Below are positions 1-10,131 of a stretch of DNA of 64,000 nucleotides, one piece after another (the stretch's first letter is position 1; every line of letters begins with the position of its first letter). Below the pieces are notes generated by a model, which saw nothing but the letters and a program-made list of their open reading frames with translations, had not been told where the DNA came from and searched no databases. Origin of the DNA: Lachnospiraceae bacterium (GTDB lineage: Bacteria > Bacillota_A > Clostridia > Lachnospirales > Lachnospiraceae); assembly GCA_016287765.1 (NCBI GenBank), contig JAEEWS010000001.1, positions 58,686-122,685 on the forward strand, written 5' to 3'. A program made the translations under genes and the position numbers.

Positions 1-697
<697 letters not shown>

Positions 698-760
698 TTT
701 AGTCTATTTAAATCAATAATTCAACAATGTTTTTTTGCTATTTTAACTGTTTTTTTCTTA

Positions 761-1498
761 TTATTCTTCAATACTGTTCTTAATGATCTTGTTTATGGCC
801 GCAAAATCATGAAGAGCTTTCTTACCGATCTTAAAGATCTTCTTCATGTTAATGGAGTTCACTCCGCCCTGACGGGGTCTGAAGGTAATGGGGATGAACT
901 TTACCTTATAACCTTTCTTGATGAAAAGAACTGATATTATAACATTTGAAAGATTATAATTTTCGGGAATATATTTAATCTCCTTTTTAAGGCTCTCGGC
1001 TTTCATAAGTCTGAAAGGAGTATTTGCATCTGTAACCGTCACATGGAAACATATCCTGCACACGAGCTTTAAGGTCTTGGTAACAACGATCCTTGAAAAA
1101 CCGTCCTGTCTGCCCTTTCTGTGACCGATGACCATATCATATTCTTCTCTCTGCTTCCAGAATTCATCAAATTCCGAAGGAAGTGTCTGACCGTCGGAGT
1201 CGGTCTGAAAAATATAATCCGCTCCGCTCTTTATGGCATGATCATATCCGTAAAGGATGGTGGCACCGTGTCCTCCGTTGGGCTTTGTAAGGGGCTCCAG
1301 CTGAGGTCTTGTCTCACTTAACTTTAAAAGGATGTCATAGGTATCATCCTTGCTTCCGTCATTGACTATTACAAGTCTTGAGTCGGTACCGTATTTCTCT
1401 ACAACCGGATACCAGTCGTTTACAACGTTTTCGATATTGTCCCTTTCATTATAGGCAGGGATCACTATATAAAGCTTGTCCATTTTCTCATTTCTCAA
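761..1498 (-). CDS. Family 2 glycosyltransferase (soluble, DPM1-like)
   Basis: A 245-aa GT-A fold enzyme. IVIPAYNERDNI near the N terminus and VIVNDGSKDDT bind the sugar nucleotide, and QTDSDGQ near residue 98 is the DXD-type metal site. There is no membrane segment, so it probably works at the inner face of the membrane, in the manner of dolichol-phosphate-mannose or undecaprenyl-phosphate sugar synthases. A second in-frame ATG (1483) gives MDKLYIVIP, a typical family start; neither start has a strong ribosome-binding site. It is the third of three glycan genes in a row (761-4617). The substrate cannot be told from sequence. Confidence 0.82.
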   Translation of the reverse strand: MRNEKMDKLYIVIPAYNERDNIENVVNDWYPVVEKYGTDSRLVIVNDGSKDDTYDILLKLSETRPQLEPLTKPNGGHGATILYGYDHAIKSGADYIFQTDSDGQTLPSEFDEFWKQREEYDMVIGHRKGRQDGFSRIVVTKTLKLVCRICFHVTVTDANTPFRLMKAESLKKEIKYIPENYNLSNVIISVLFIKKGYKVKFIPITFRPRQGGVNSINMKKIFKIGKKALHDFAAINKIIKNSIEE

Positions 1499-1545
1499 AA
1501 TATCTCATGTATTTTGAGCCTTTCTCCTTTTTGTTAAATATATTA

Positions 1546-3663
1546 TTAATATATGATCTGTGATGTATCGAATACTCTGACAGACCATTTTCCCTCTCCC
1601 TGAGTGTAGACTTCCTTATAGGTTGCAGCGATAAGATCCTCATTAACGCCATATTCTTCTCTGGTACTGATATTGACAATAATGTAATCGATATCAGCCT
1701 TGTATATATAATAAGCCAGTTCTTTTGAATCCGTGGCTCCGAATATCTGCTTTACCATTTGCTCTCTGGAAGCTGTCTCATATCCGGCAGACCAGGTACA
1801 ATAAGGATAACTGTAATAATGCATTACACCGCCGAGAACAATATTGTTGAGGGCTGCAGTACTGTCAAGAACCAGGTCATCGGAATCCAGATTATCCTTT
1901 AACCACAAAGTCACTTCATCTTTAAGGTCAAAGACCATATAATTCTTATCTTCCTTAGCCTGAATGTACAGTTCCGTGATACCCGTGGCCGTAAGCACCA
2001 GGATAAGGGCCGCTGAAACCAGACCGCTGATAATGCCCGGCCTCCTGAAAAGCCAGGAAACAAAATGAGCTGTGTACATGGATGTAAGCATAAGTGATAT
2101 GATCACCCATTTGTGATTGACTGCTATATCCGGCGTAAGGGAAAGGAAGAATGATAATACAAATGGAACAAGTGAAACCAATAGCATATATCTGGAAGTT
2201 CCTCTTACGAGTATCATGCCGAAAAGCGCCAGCAACAAAGTAATGCCCGTAAGCAAAACTATGTATTCCATAACACCGAAGATCGTTTTGTTTTCGGCTA
2301 TAAATCCGAATTCATATTTAGGACTTACAGCATTACCAAAGATAAAGAACTTGGTCTGTGCAAAGGACATGGCCACAGCCATAACAGCCGCTATGAGATG
2401 ATCCATTCGACATACAGAAAAAGCAGCCATAAAGAAAAGCATACCAAGAGTCGCTATAAGAGCGGATCCGTGCCAGAAAGCCAGAGCTCCCAGGAAAAGT
2501 CCGGAACCGATGGCAACGCCGGGACTCTTTACGGCAAAAGAATCTCTGGAAAAGAAACAAAGTTTTATATAATCCCAGGCATCAGCCTTATAGCCGCTAC
2601 CCACTCTTTCTCTTTTTATTTCATCCTCTTTTGCAAGATTTTCTTTGATACTCAGTTTAACGCCCTCTTTTTTGAGATGCATTATGTTTTCGCCCATTTC
2701 CCTTAAGTAAGGAAGGAAAATGATGATCCCCAAAAGCAGTGCGGTAATACCGAAGGCAAAATGTCTCTGGTTGCAGAATACTCTGGTGCACCAGAAACCC
2801 CATCCTTCATGATAATCCGAAAGTGTAAAATAGGAACTGTTTTCAAGCAAAGCCCTGACGGGATTTCCCGAGGTGTCCTTCGCAAGAAAATCAAATACGG
2901 AAAAAGAACTTCTGAACGTAAATAATATACCACCTATCCAGGCGGTCAGCCTGCATCTGAAAATATTGACAGTCAGGGTGAAAAGAAGAAGATAGGTGCA
3001 AAACAGATTCATGATACTGGGGATATTGAAGGCATGATCAAGCCTGAGGCCCAAAAATTCAAGATTTCCCACAAGAAATTCATGCATAAAATGATACCTT
3101 ATGTCGGCATCTCCGAAATAGGCATATTGAGTGGGAAAATTATTGCCATAGGAAAAAGAACGGATCATGCTGAGATGAGCACCGAAATCCGCCCATACGG
3201 AAAGCCCCACGTTAAGGTTATTACCTGTAACATTAAAGGACTTATACATTATCACTCCGCAAAAAGCAAGAGCTATGACAGCATACACGGCATAGCTGGT
3301 ATCTCCGTTCCAGAAGAACTCCTTTAACATTCTGGGATCTATGAGCCTGATCTTCCGCTTATTGATCCCGACACCGTAAAAAAGTACAAATGCAACGGCA
3401 AGCATCCCCAGAACTATCACATTACCGAAGATGAGTGGCTTGGGCTGATCCTTGCTGATATACGAAACAATATAGACCAGCCAGGTTACGGTAAGAGTTC
3501 CCGTAATATACCAGGCAGGCAAAAGAACATAATAAGCCGGAAGCTTTATCATGCTTCCGTTTTCTCTTTTAACATATGCTCTCTCGATAAGTTTCGGAAA
3601 GAATATCTTGCAGAACATATACCCCGTGAATATGCAGATAAAAATATATAATATGCCGAGCAT
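1546..3663 (-). CDS. Polytopic membrane protein, probable GT-C-type glycosyltransferase or YfhO-like protein
   Basis: A 705-aa protein with roughly a dozen or more hydrophobic segments through residue about 560, then a soluble C-terminal domain of about 130 residues. I do not recognise a named family with certainty. The architecture (many helices with a large loop near residues 165-200, then a small extracytoplasmic tail) is that of lipid-linked-sugar-dependent GT-C enzymes and YfhO-like proteins. It sits between two family-2 glycosyltransferases, 18 bp after the upstream one. The arrangement suggests that one GT2 makes a polyprenyl-phosphate sugar and this protein uses it outside the membrane. 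That job is inference from context. Confidence 0.6.
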   Translation of the reverse strand: MLGILYIFICIFTGYMFCKIFFPKLIERAYVKRENGSMIKLPAYYVLLPAWYITGTLTVTWLVYIVSYISKDQPKPLIFGNVIVLGMLAVAFVLFYGVGINKRKIRLIDPRMLKEFFWNGDTSYAVYAVIALAFCGVIMYKSFNVTGNNLNVGLSVWADFGAHLSMIRSFSYGNNFPTQYAYFGDADIRYHFMHEFLVGNLEFLGLRLDHAFNIPSIMNLFCTYLLLFTLTVNIFRCRLTAWIGGILFTFRSSFSVFDFLAKDTSGNPVRALLENSSYFTLSDYHEGWGFWCTRVFCNQRHFAFGITALLLGIIIFLPYLREMGENIMHLKKEGVKLSIKENLAKEDEIKRERVGSGYKADAWDYIKLCFFSRDSFAVKSPGVAIGSGLFLGALAFWHGSALIATLGMLFFMAAFSVCRMDHLIAAVMAVAMSFAQTKFFIFGNAVSPKYEFGFIAENKTIFGVMEYIVLLTGITLLLALFGMILVRGTSRYMLLVSLVPFVLSFFLSLTPDIAVNHKWVIISLMLTSMYTAHFVSWLFRRPGIISGLVSAALILVLTATGITELYIQAKEDKNYMVFDLKDEVTLWLKDNLDSDDLVLDSTAALNNIVLGGVMHYYSYPYCTWSAGYETASREQMVKQIFGATDSKELAYYIYKADIDYIIVNISTREEYGVNEDLIAATYKEVYTQGEGKWSVRVFDTSQIIY

Positions 3664-3681
3664 AACCCAAATACCGTTTCC

Positions 3682-4617
3682 TTAATTTTTTCTTCTTGAA
3701 ATAATGTAACGTGGCCTACCCTTGATCTCATGATATATGCGTTCAAGATAAAGACCGATGATCCCCAAACAGATCATTATTGCAGATCCGATAAACAGCA
3801 ACAGCAGGATCACCGTAGTGAAGCCTTCCATTGCAGCCCCCATGAAATACCTTACCAATGTCTGTATTCCCAGGACAACGGCAAAGGCAAACATCAGAAA
3901 CCCAAGATAAATAATGAGTTTAAGAGGTGCGGAGGCATAAGAAGTAATGGAGGTTACAGCCAGAGAGACCAGCCTTTTAAATGTCCATTTGGAAGTACCT
4001 TCCACTCTGTCCTTCACCTCAAAAGGCACTCTCTGCCGGGTAAAGCCCACCCAGGCGGACATGCCCCTGAAGAAAGTGATCTTCTCAGGCATCTGTTGCA
4101 TAGCGGCAACAACATTTCTGTCCAGGAGTTTAAAATCGGAAGCATTTCTGAGATCTATGCCTGTAAGTTCAAGAAGGAGGCCGTAAAAAAGCTTGGCCAT
4201 ACCCTTATAAAACCTGTTTTCCTTACCTCTGTCGGATTTTACTCCCTCTACCACATCCACATCTTCGTCACGCCATATGCGGACAAAATCCGGGATAAGT
4301 TCCGGAGGATGCTGAAGATCCGAATCAAGGACTACCACTGCATCCCCCTTCGTTTCGTCAAGCCCCGCACAAAGGGCGGCTTCCTTACCGAAATTGCGGC
4401 TGAGTCGTACACTCCTTATCAAAGGATCGTTATCGGAAAGTTCCGAAAGCACACCCCAGGAGTTATCTTTCGATCCGTCATCCACCAGGACAAACTCATA
4501 TTTAATATTGGCATCTTTTAAAATCTTCTCAACCGTTTTTACCGAAGAAGCTATGTGTTTCCCTTCGTTATAAACCGGCATGACGATCGAGATCAGTGAA
4601 TTTTCGTCTCTCACCAC
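3682..4617 (-). CDS. Polyprenyl-phosphate glycosyltransferase, GtrB/ArnC/YkcC type
   Basis: A 311-aa protein with an N-terminal GT2 domain (IVMPVYNEGKHI, VLVDDGSKDNS, VVLDSDLQHPPE with the catalytic Asp cluster) and two C-terminal transmembrane helices at about residues 230-255 and 268-292. This layout is diagnostic of bactoprenol-phosphate glucosyl- or related transferases that load a sugar onto undecaprenyl phosphate. The reading frame begins GTG GTG inside the end of the upstream AAA+ gene (7-bp overlap), with GAGG 7 bases ahead of the first GTG, so the two are translationally coupled. The sugar is unknown. Confidence 0.85.
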   Translation of the reverse strand: MVRDENSLISIVMPVYNEGKHIASSVKTVEKILKDANIKYEFVLVDDGSKDNSWGVLSELSDNDPLIRSVRLSRNFGKEAALCAGLDETKGDAVVVLDSDLQHPPELIPDFVRIWRDEDVDVVEGVKSDRGKENRFYKGMAKLFYGLLLELTGIDLRNASDFKLLDRNVVAAMQQMPEKITFFRGMSAWVGFTRQRVPFEVKDRVEGTSKWTFKRLVSLAVTSITSYASAPLKLIIYLGFLMFAFAVVLGIQTLVRYFMGAAMEGFTTVILLLLFIGSAIMICLGIIGLYLERIYHEIKGRPRYIISRRKN

Positions 4618-6236
4618 GAAGCATCCTCTTTTTTAAATTCTGTTAACTCTTCCATAGAACAGATCTCATCTGTGATCACTCTGTTGGCCTGGTTGACGAT
4701 CATGGCTTCGAAAAGGTTTCTGATGCCTCTGGCATTTCCGAACTCTTTTCTTTCATTGTCATTCATGGTTGAGAGATAGGCTTTAAGATCCGTAAGCATT
4801 TCATCGTTAATGGTAAAACCGTTCTTTTTTGCCATCCCCTTCATGATCTCACAAAGCTCATCAAAGGAATAGTCCGGGAAGGTAATAAACCGGTTAAATC
4901 TGGAAACAAGACCTGTATTGCTTTTAAGGAACTTTCTCATTTCTTCCGTATATCCGGCAACTATTACCACAAGATCGTTCCTGTGGTCTTCCATGAGTTT
5001 CACAAGTGTGTCCAGTGCTTCTCCTCCGAAGTCATTGGAGGAATTACCTGCCAATGCATAGGCTTCGTCAATAAAAAGCACTCCTCCCAGGCTCTTTTCA
5101 ACAACTTCCTTGACTTTAAGAGCTGTCTGTCCAACATAACCTGCCACAAGACCGGATCTGTCGGTTTCCGTAACCGTACCCTTGGAAAGGATACCCAGCT
5201 CACGGTAAATACCGCCCACGATCCTGGCAACGGTGGTCTTACCTGTACCGGGACTGCCCGTAAATACCATGTGATAAGACATTTCGATCTGGGGAAGTTT
5301 AAATTCTTCTCTCATCTTTCTGACCTTGATCAGATTAATGAGGGATTTTATCTCTCTCTTAACATCTTCCAAACCTACCAGCGAATTTAATTCTTCCAGA
5401 AGTTCGTCCAGCTTGGAATCTTTTATCCTTTCAACAATGTTTTCCGTAGGATCGGTCTCTTCCTGCTCTTCTTTCTTTTTAGCAGGTTTGACTTCGTTTT
5501 TGTGTTCTTCGTGAGGCTGCTCGTGTTCGACGGTCTCATTGTCGTAATCATCCACAAATCCGCTGGCAACAGGTCTGAGCTGCTCCGGAGAATAATACAG
5601 ATGTACGATCTTGTATTTCTCAAAATCACAGTCGGCAGCTTCTATCTGTTCCGCACTTTCGGAAAGCTCGCCGTGGCATAATTTTTTAAAGATATATTTA
5701 CTGTCCACACACTGATTCTTGTTCTTATTATTGGTCAAAAAGGTGCTTACCTTATCAAAATAAACTCCGAGGAATCTGGTAGCTGTGGGTATACGCCTAC
5801 TGTCCATATTGTAAGCCATGCAAAGAAGTATATTGATTATGGCATCAAAGAAAAGTGCTGCCGTACCCGAACTCTTTTCCATGTCTCTTAAGGAAAGAAG
5901 CTGGAATAATATGGGAGGCGTACGCTGAAAACGTTCCGCATCCTCTATAAGCTTATTGTCATTGGCCGCATTCCTGATAAGATCCCCGGCTGTTGCAGAA
6001 AGTGCAGCGATAAATGATTTCTCTCCCTCGGTAAGGTTGTTGCAATACTTCGCAAAGCACACCAAAAGTGACTCCGCATAGACTCCCAGTATCTCCTCAG
6101 CAGTGGTATGGAGCACCTGTTTCGGTGTTTCCCAATAGCCTTCCATGCAAAGAAGATCACAGAACTTGCGAAGAACCCTGTAATTATCAGCCGCTATTTT
6201 ATACAATTGTTTTTGTGAGTAACTCTTTTCAGCCAT
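4611..6236 (-). CDS. AAA+ ATPase of the SpoVK/CbbX/EccA family
   Basis: A 541-aa protein. Residues 1-230 are an unrecognised helical domain; 235-265 are a charged linker rich in Glu and Lys; the AAA+ module spans about 285-535. Visible motifs are Walker A GSPGTGKT at 327-334, Walker B VLFIDEAYAL at 386-395, arginine finger SRFNR at 445-449 and sensor 2 GNARGIRN at about 500-507. CbbX-type relatives remodel protein complexes; EccA belongs to type VII secretion and SpoVK is sporulation-associated. No type VII or RuBisCO genes are nearby. It is coupled to a polyprenyl-phosphate glycosyltransferase downstream and follows recG by 27 bp. The client protein is unknown. Confidence 0.8.
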   Translation of the reverse strand: MAEKSYSQKQLYKIAADNYRVLRKFCDLLCMEGYWETPKQVLHTTAEEILGVYAESLLVCFAKYCNNLTEGEKSFIAALSATAGDLIRNAANDNKLIEDAERFQRTPPILFQLLSLRDMEKSSGTAALFFDAIINILLCMAYNMDSRRIPTATRFLGVYFDKVSTFLTNNKNKNQCVDSKYIFKKLCHGELSESAEQIEAADCDFEKYKIVHLYYSPEQLRPVASGFVDDYDNETVEHEQPHEEHKNEVKPAKKKEEQEETDPTENIVERIKDSKLDELLEELNSLVGLEDVKREIKSLINLIKVRKMREEFKLPQIEMSYHMVFTGSPGTGKTTVARIVGGIYRELGILSKGTVTETDRSGLVAGYVGQTALKVKEVVEKSLGGVLFIDEAYALAGNSSNDFGGEALDTLVKLMEDHRNDLVVIVAGYTEEMRKFLKSNTGLVSRFNRFITFPDYSFDELCEIMKGMAKKNGFTINDEMLTDLKAYLSTMNDNERKEFGNARGIRNLFEAMIVNQANRVITDEICSMEELTEFKKEDASW

Positions 6237-6263
6237 TTTCTCTTCTCATCTTACTGAATTAAC

Positions 6264-8309
6264 TTATATCGTAACATAATTATCGAAAAATTGGAATACT
6301 TCTTTTGCTCCGCTCTCATACATTTTTTGAACGATCCCTTCCATTTCCTTATCTGTAAGGGATGTAACGGAATCATTTGCCAGATTGAGAAGGGAAGCAT
6401 CATTATAAATATCCCCTATCTTAAAATACATTTCTCCGCACTGTCTGATGCCGAAAAGATCTCCCGGTCCTCTCATCTTAAGGTCTTCATTGGCTATTTC
6501 AAAGCCATTGTTCGACTTAAGTAGTATTTCCAGTCTTTTCTTATTGTCTTCCGTTTCTTTGCCATAAATAAAAATGCAATAGGATTGTTTATCTCCTCTT
6601 CCCACGCGTCCTCTCAGCTGATGAAGCTGGGCCAGTCCGAAGCGTTCGGCGTTTTCTACAGCCATAACCGTGGCGTTTGGTACATTCACCCCCACCTCTA
6701 CTACGGTTGTAGATACAAGCACATCGATCTCACCGTTTTTAAAACGTTCCATCACTTCGTTCTTTTCTTTTGCCTTCATCTTTCCATGAAGTTTTTCTAC
6801 TCTGACAGAACCGTCGAATACCGCCTTAAGTCTTTCGGTATAGTCCGTAACATTCTCCAGATCCGAATCCTCGTCTCCGTCCACCATGGGACATATGACA
6901 TAGGCCTGTCTTCCCTCTTCCACCTGCTTTTTTATAAAACTGTACGCGCTCGGTCTGTAATCCTGTCCCACCACACAATTTTTTATGGGAAGACGTTCCG
7001 CAGGAAGATGTGTTATACGAGAAATGCTCATATCCCCGTAAAGCATCATTGCCAATGTTCTCGGTATGGGTGTGGCACTCATGACCAGGATGTGAGGATG
7101 TATGCCCTTCTTACTGAGTCTCTCCCTTTGTTTTACGCCGAAACGATGCTGCTCATCCGTAACGCAAAGTGCAAGATCGTCAAAGGTCAATTTTTCCTGA
7201 AATAAGGTGTGAGTACCTATAACCACATCCACTTCATGCTTTTCTATGGACGCGTATATCTGTTTTTTCTCGCCCGGAGTCATGGATCCCACCAAAAGAC
7301 AGCATCTGACGCCGTATTTTTTTAAGTCCCTGTTCATAGATTCATAATGCTGCTTGGCAAGGACTTCCGTAGGTGCCATTATGGCTCCCTGATAGCCCGA
7401 AACCGCCATCATCAGGAGTGCCAGCTCAGCTACCACTGTTTTTCCGGAGCCCACATCCCCCTGTACCAGTCTGGCCATTACATGACCGGACAAAAGATCT
7501 TTTTTTATCTCCCGAAACACCGTCAGCTGATCTTCGGTCAATTTGTAAGGCAGGGAAGCTATCAGATCTTCGGCGCTGCCGTTATCTTCCGGTATCGCTT
7601 CACTTTTCGCCGTTTCTTTTCCCAAAGCCATCTGTCTTATGAAGACCATAAAAAGAAAAAACTCTTCAAATACCAATGATCTTCTGGCTTCCAGCATAGT
7701 TTCCATGCTCTTCGGAAAATGCATTTCCTCTATGGCATGATTCTTTTTTATCAGCCCATTGGCCTTTCTGATCTTTAAGGGAAGATACTCGGGCAGTTCA
7801 CCTGTTATGGTAAGAGCCTGTTTCATTGCCTTTCTTATCGCATTATTTGTAAGCCCTGCCGTAAGGGGATAAACCGGCTGCAGAGCTGTCTGTAACCTGT
7901 AATAATCCTCTCTCTTATAGATCTTTGCCTGCTCAATCTGCAGTTTATTTCCCTTAAAGTTGATCTTTCCCCTGATAATAAAATGATATCCGGATTTCAA
8001 TTCATATTTTACATAGGGCTGATTAAACCACACGCATTCCACACTTCCCGACGAATCCGTAACGATACAGGTCAGCACCTTTATCTTTGAAGCATATCTC
8101 GGTTCAACCACTTTGGATATCAATCCGCAGACTGCCGCTTCTTCTCCCGCCTTAAGTTCAGCTATGGGTTTTGGATCATTAAAAGTGTCATATCTGGTGG
8201 GATAAAAAGTAAGGAGTTCTCCCACACTTTCGACTCCCAGTTTGTTAAACAGTTTCTGTGTTTTTTCTCCTATGCCTTTTATCTCGGCAACAGAATCAGT
8301 AAGTTCCAT
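6264..8309 (-). CDS. recG: ATP-dependent DNA helicase RecG
   Basis: RecG remodels stalled replication forks and Holliday junctions. With the chosen start the protein is 681 aa, normal for the family. It has an N-terminal wedge/OB domain (about 1-220), helicase Walker A GDVGSGKT at 284-291, DEQH box at 375-378, ATPIPRT after it, and QLRGRVGRG in motif VI. I chose ATG at 8307-8309 because AAAGGA lies 5 bases upstream, and because a strong promoter ends at 8339. A longer version starting with GTG at 8348 would begin inside that promoter. It appears to head the transcription unit recG-AAA-glycosyltransferases-rsmD-coaD. Confidence 0.95.
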   Translation of the reverse strand: MELTDSVAEIKGIGEKTQKLFNKLGVESVGELLTFYPTRYDTFNDPKPIAELKAGEEAAVCGLISKVVEPRYASKIKVLTCIVTDSSGSVECVWFNQPYVKYELKSGYHFIIRGKINFKGNKLQIEQAKIYKREDYYRLQTALQPVYPLTAGLTNNAIRKAMKQALTITGELPEYLPLKIRKANGLIKKNHAIEEMHFPKSMETMLEARRSLVFEEFFLFMVFIRQMALGKETAKSEAIPEDNGSAEDLIASLPYKLTEDQLTVFREIKKDLLSGHVMARLVQGDVGSGKTVVAELALLMMAVSGYQGAIMAPTEVLAKQHYESMNRDLKKYGVRCCLLVGSMTPGEKKQIYASIEKHEVDVVIGTHTLFQEKLTFDDLALCVTDEQHRFGVKQRERLSKKGIHPHILVMSATPIPRTLAMMLYGDMSISRITHLPAERLPIKNCVVGQDYRPSAYSFIKKQVEEGRQAYVICPMVDGDEDSDLENVTDYTERLKAVFDGSVRVEKLHGKMKAKEKNEVMERFKNGEIDVLVSTTVVEVGVNVPNATVMAVENAERFGLAQLHQLRGRVGRGDKQSYCIFIYGKETEDNKKRLEILLKSNNGFEIANEDLKMRGPGDLFGIRQCGEMYFKIGDIYNDASLLNLANDSVTSLTDKEMEGIVQKMYESGAKEVFQFFDNYVTI

Positions 8310-8338
8310 ATCGATCCTTTCACATATGAATGAATCAG

Positions 8339-8367
8339 ATTTTACCACTTTTATATCCCATAGTCAA
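8339..8367 (-). promoter_or_regulatory. Sigma-A-type promoter of the recG unit
   Basis: On the minus strand TTGACT (8362-8367), a 17-bp spacer and TAAAAT (8339-8344) form a near-consensus vegetative promoter. The expected transcript start is near 8332, about 23 bases before the recG ATG. The -35 box shares two bases with the T-tract of the preceding terminator. Confidence 0.75.
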
Positions 8368-8393
8368 AAAAGCTCCCCTTGGATCAGGGGAGC
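8366..8393 (-). terminator. Rho-independent terminator after the DhaL-like kinase gene
   Basis: GCTCCCC (8387-8393 read on the minus strand) pairs with GGGGAGC (8372-8378), a 7-bp GC-rich stem, followed by six T residues at 8366-8371. It lies directly downstream of the stop codon at 8406. Confidence 0.85.
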
Positions 8394-8405
8394 CTTGGAT
8401 CTGAA

Positions 8406-10103
8406 TTATTCAACAGATATTATGTAATAATAAATGGGCTGATCGCCTTCATGAACTTCCACTTCCACGGAAGGATACTTTTCGGATATTCTGCCTGCGA
8501 GCGCATCTGCTTTTTCCTGAGTCATCGAATCTCCGAAATACAGTGTAACAAGTTCAGAATCATCATCGATCATCTGAGAAGCCAGTTCAAGGGCTACATC
8601 TTCCACATCATTGCCCACAGCTTTAATGGTCTTGTCATCAAGGCCCATGATATCATTCTGCTTAATGTCAAAACCGTCAATGGACGTATCTCTTACCGCA
8701 TAGGTCAACTGGCCTGTCTTAACGGTTTTAAGACTTTCGGTCATAGCGACCTCATTATCTTCAGGCGAGTTGTCATACATATAATTTATGAGAGCGGTAA
8801 TTCCCTGAGGCACCGTCTTTGTAGGTATCACGATGACATTTTTGTCTGTTGTGAGTGCCTTTGCCTGCTGTGCCGCAAGAATGATATTTCCGTTGTTGGG
8901 AAGAACATATATATTATCGGCATTTACCTTTTCAATAGCATTCATAACATCGTCGGTGGAAGGATTCATGGTCTGACCGCCTTCAATGATCTGATCTACG
9001 CCCAATCCTATAAGGATCTCATTAAGACCGGCACCGATGGATACTGCCACAAAGCCGTCCTTTTTACGAGGCTCTTCTTTTTGGGGTTCGGGAGTCTTCT
9101 TTTCTTCATTCTTGGCTTTTTCTGCCGCGATCTTATCAGCTTCCGCAATAACCCTTTCATTGTGCTCTTCTCTCATGTTGTCGATCTTCATTCTGGTGAG
9201 CTGACCGTATTTGATGGCTCTTGAGAATGCAGCTCCGGGATCATTGGTGTGAACGTGTACCTTGCATACACCGTCATCTGCAACAAGCACAACGGAATCG
9301 CCTATGGATTCAAGGAAATCTCTGAATGCATGTTCTTCGCTTGCGGGGAATTCCTTATCCAGCATAATGATGAATTCGGTACAATAACCGAATTTGATAT
9401 CAGCTGTGGAAATATCATTTGAAGCAGCTCCCTTACCGGAAGACTTTTGAGCTTCCTCAGGTACTTCTTCATCAAAAGGAATAACATTTCCGTTAAGAGC
9501 CGCATAAGCGCCTCTTACCACTTCAAGAAGTCCGGCACCGCCGGAATCCACCACTCCCGCCTCTTTGAGCACGGGAAGGAGTTCAGGTGTAAACTCCAGT
9601 GTTTCCTGCATCTTATCAATGATCTTTGTAAAGAACTCATCCATGGATCCCACAGTGTCCACCAGTTCTTTTGCTGTCTCCGCACCGGATCTGGCAACCG
9701 TGAGAATGGTTCCTTCCTTAGGCTTCATAACAGCCTTATAAGCCGTTTCAACAGCTCTCTGAAATGCATCTGTCATTATTTCGACAGTGATCTCTTCATT
9801 ATCCTGAATAACCTTGGTAAAACCACGAAGAAGCTGGGAAAGGATAACTCCCGAGTTTCCTCTTGCTCCTCTTAAGGATCCCGAAGCAATGGCCTTGGAA
9901 AGACGCTTCATATCATATTCTTCCAAAGCGGCAACTTCCTTTGCAGCCGACATTATAGTCAGTGTCATGTTCGTACCAGTATCTCCGTCGGGAACGGGGA
10001 ATACATTCAATTCATTGATGATCTCTTTCTTGGCTTCCAATGTCTTGGCCGCCGTCAAAAAAGCCTCCTTAAGCATGGAAGCATTTATTGTATTCGAATT
10101 CAC
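8406..10103 (-). CDS. DhaL/DegV-domain kinase, FakA/YloV-like
   Basis: A 565-aa protein. Residues 1-200 form a DhaL (Dak2) nucleotide-binding domain with NVFPVPDGDTGTNM, whose Asp residues bind Mg-ATP. A middle domain follows, then a Glu/Lys-rich linker at about 305-345 and a DegV-like C-terminal domain. In staphylococci FakA phosphorylates fatty acids carried by FakB; that substrate is inferred here by family. The start is GTG (10101-10103) with AGGAGG eight bases upstream. It follows the Asp23 gene by 28 bp, the usual asp23-yloV pairing of Firmicutes. No fakB gene is in the window. Confidence 0.87.
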   Translation of the reverse strand: MNSNTINASMLKEAFLTAAKTLEAKKEIINELNVFPVPDGDTGTNMTLTIMSAAKEVAALEEYDMKRLSKAIASGSLRGARGNSGVILSQLLRGFTKVIQDNEEITVEIMTDAFQRAVETAYKAVMKPKEGTILTVARSGAETAKELVDTVGSMDEFFTKIIDKMQETLEFTPELLPVLKEAGVVDSGGAGLLEVVRGAYAALNGNVIPFDEEVPEEAQKSSGKGAASNDISTADIKFGYCTEFIIMLDKEFPASEEHAFRDFLESIGDSVVLVADDGVCKVHVHTNDPGAAFSRAIKYGQLTRMKIDNMREEHNERVIAEADKIAAEKAKNEEKKTPEPQKEEPRKKDGFVAVSIGAGLNEILIGLGVDQIIEGGQTMNPSTDDVMNAIEKVNADNIYVLPNNGNIILAAQQAKALTTDKNVIVIPTKTVPQGITALINYMYDNSPEDNEVAMTESLKTVKTGQLTYAVRDTSIDGFDIKQNDIMGLDDKTIKAVGNDVEDVALELASQMIDDDSELVTLYFGDSMTQEKADALAGRISEKYPSVEVEVHEGDQPIYYYIISVE

Positions 10104-10131
10104 TTGCTTTTCCTCCTGGGATTGATATTAA

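Noticed and set aside
3730..4521. Long plus-strand frame (263 codons) opposite the GtrB-like gene
   Set aside because: It is antisense to a clearly conserved gene, has no ribosome-binding site or family resemblance, and its residues reflect the complementary codon pattern.
8310..8348. GTG start that lengthens recG by 13 residues
   Set aside because: It lies within the -10/spacer of a strong promoter and has no ribosome-binding site; the ATG at 8309 has AAAGGA at good spacing.
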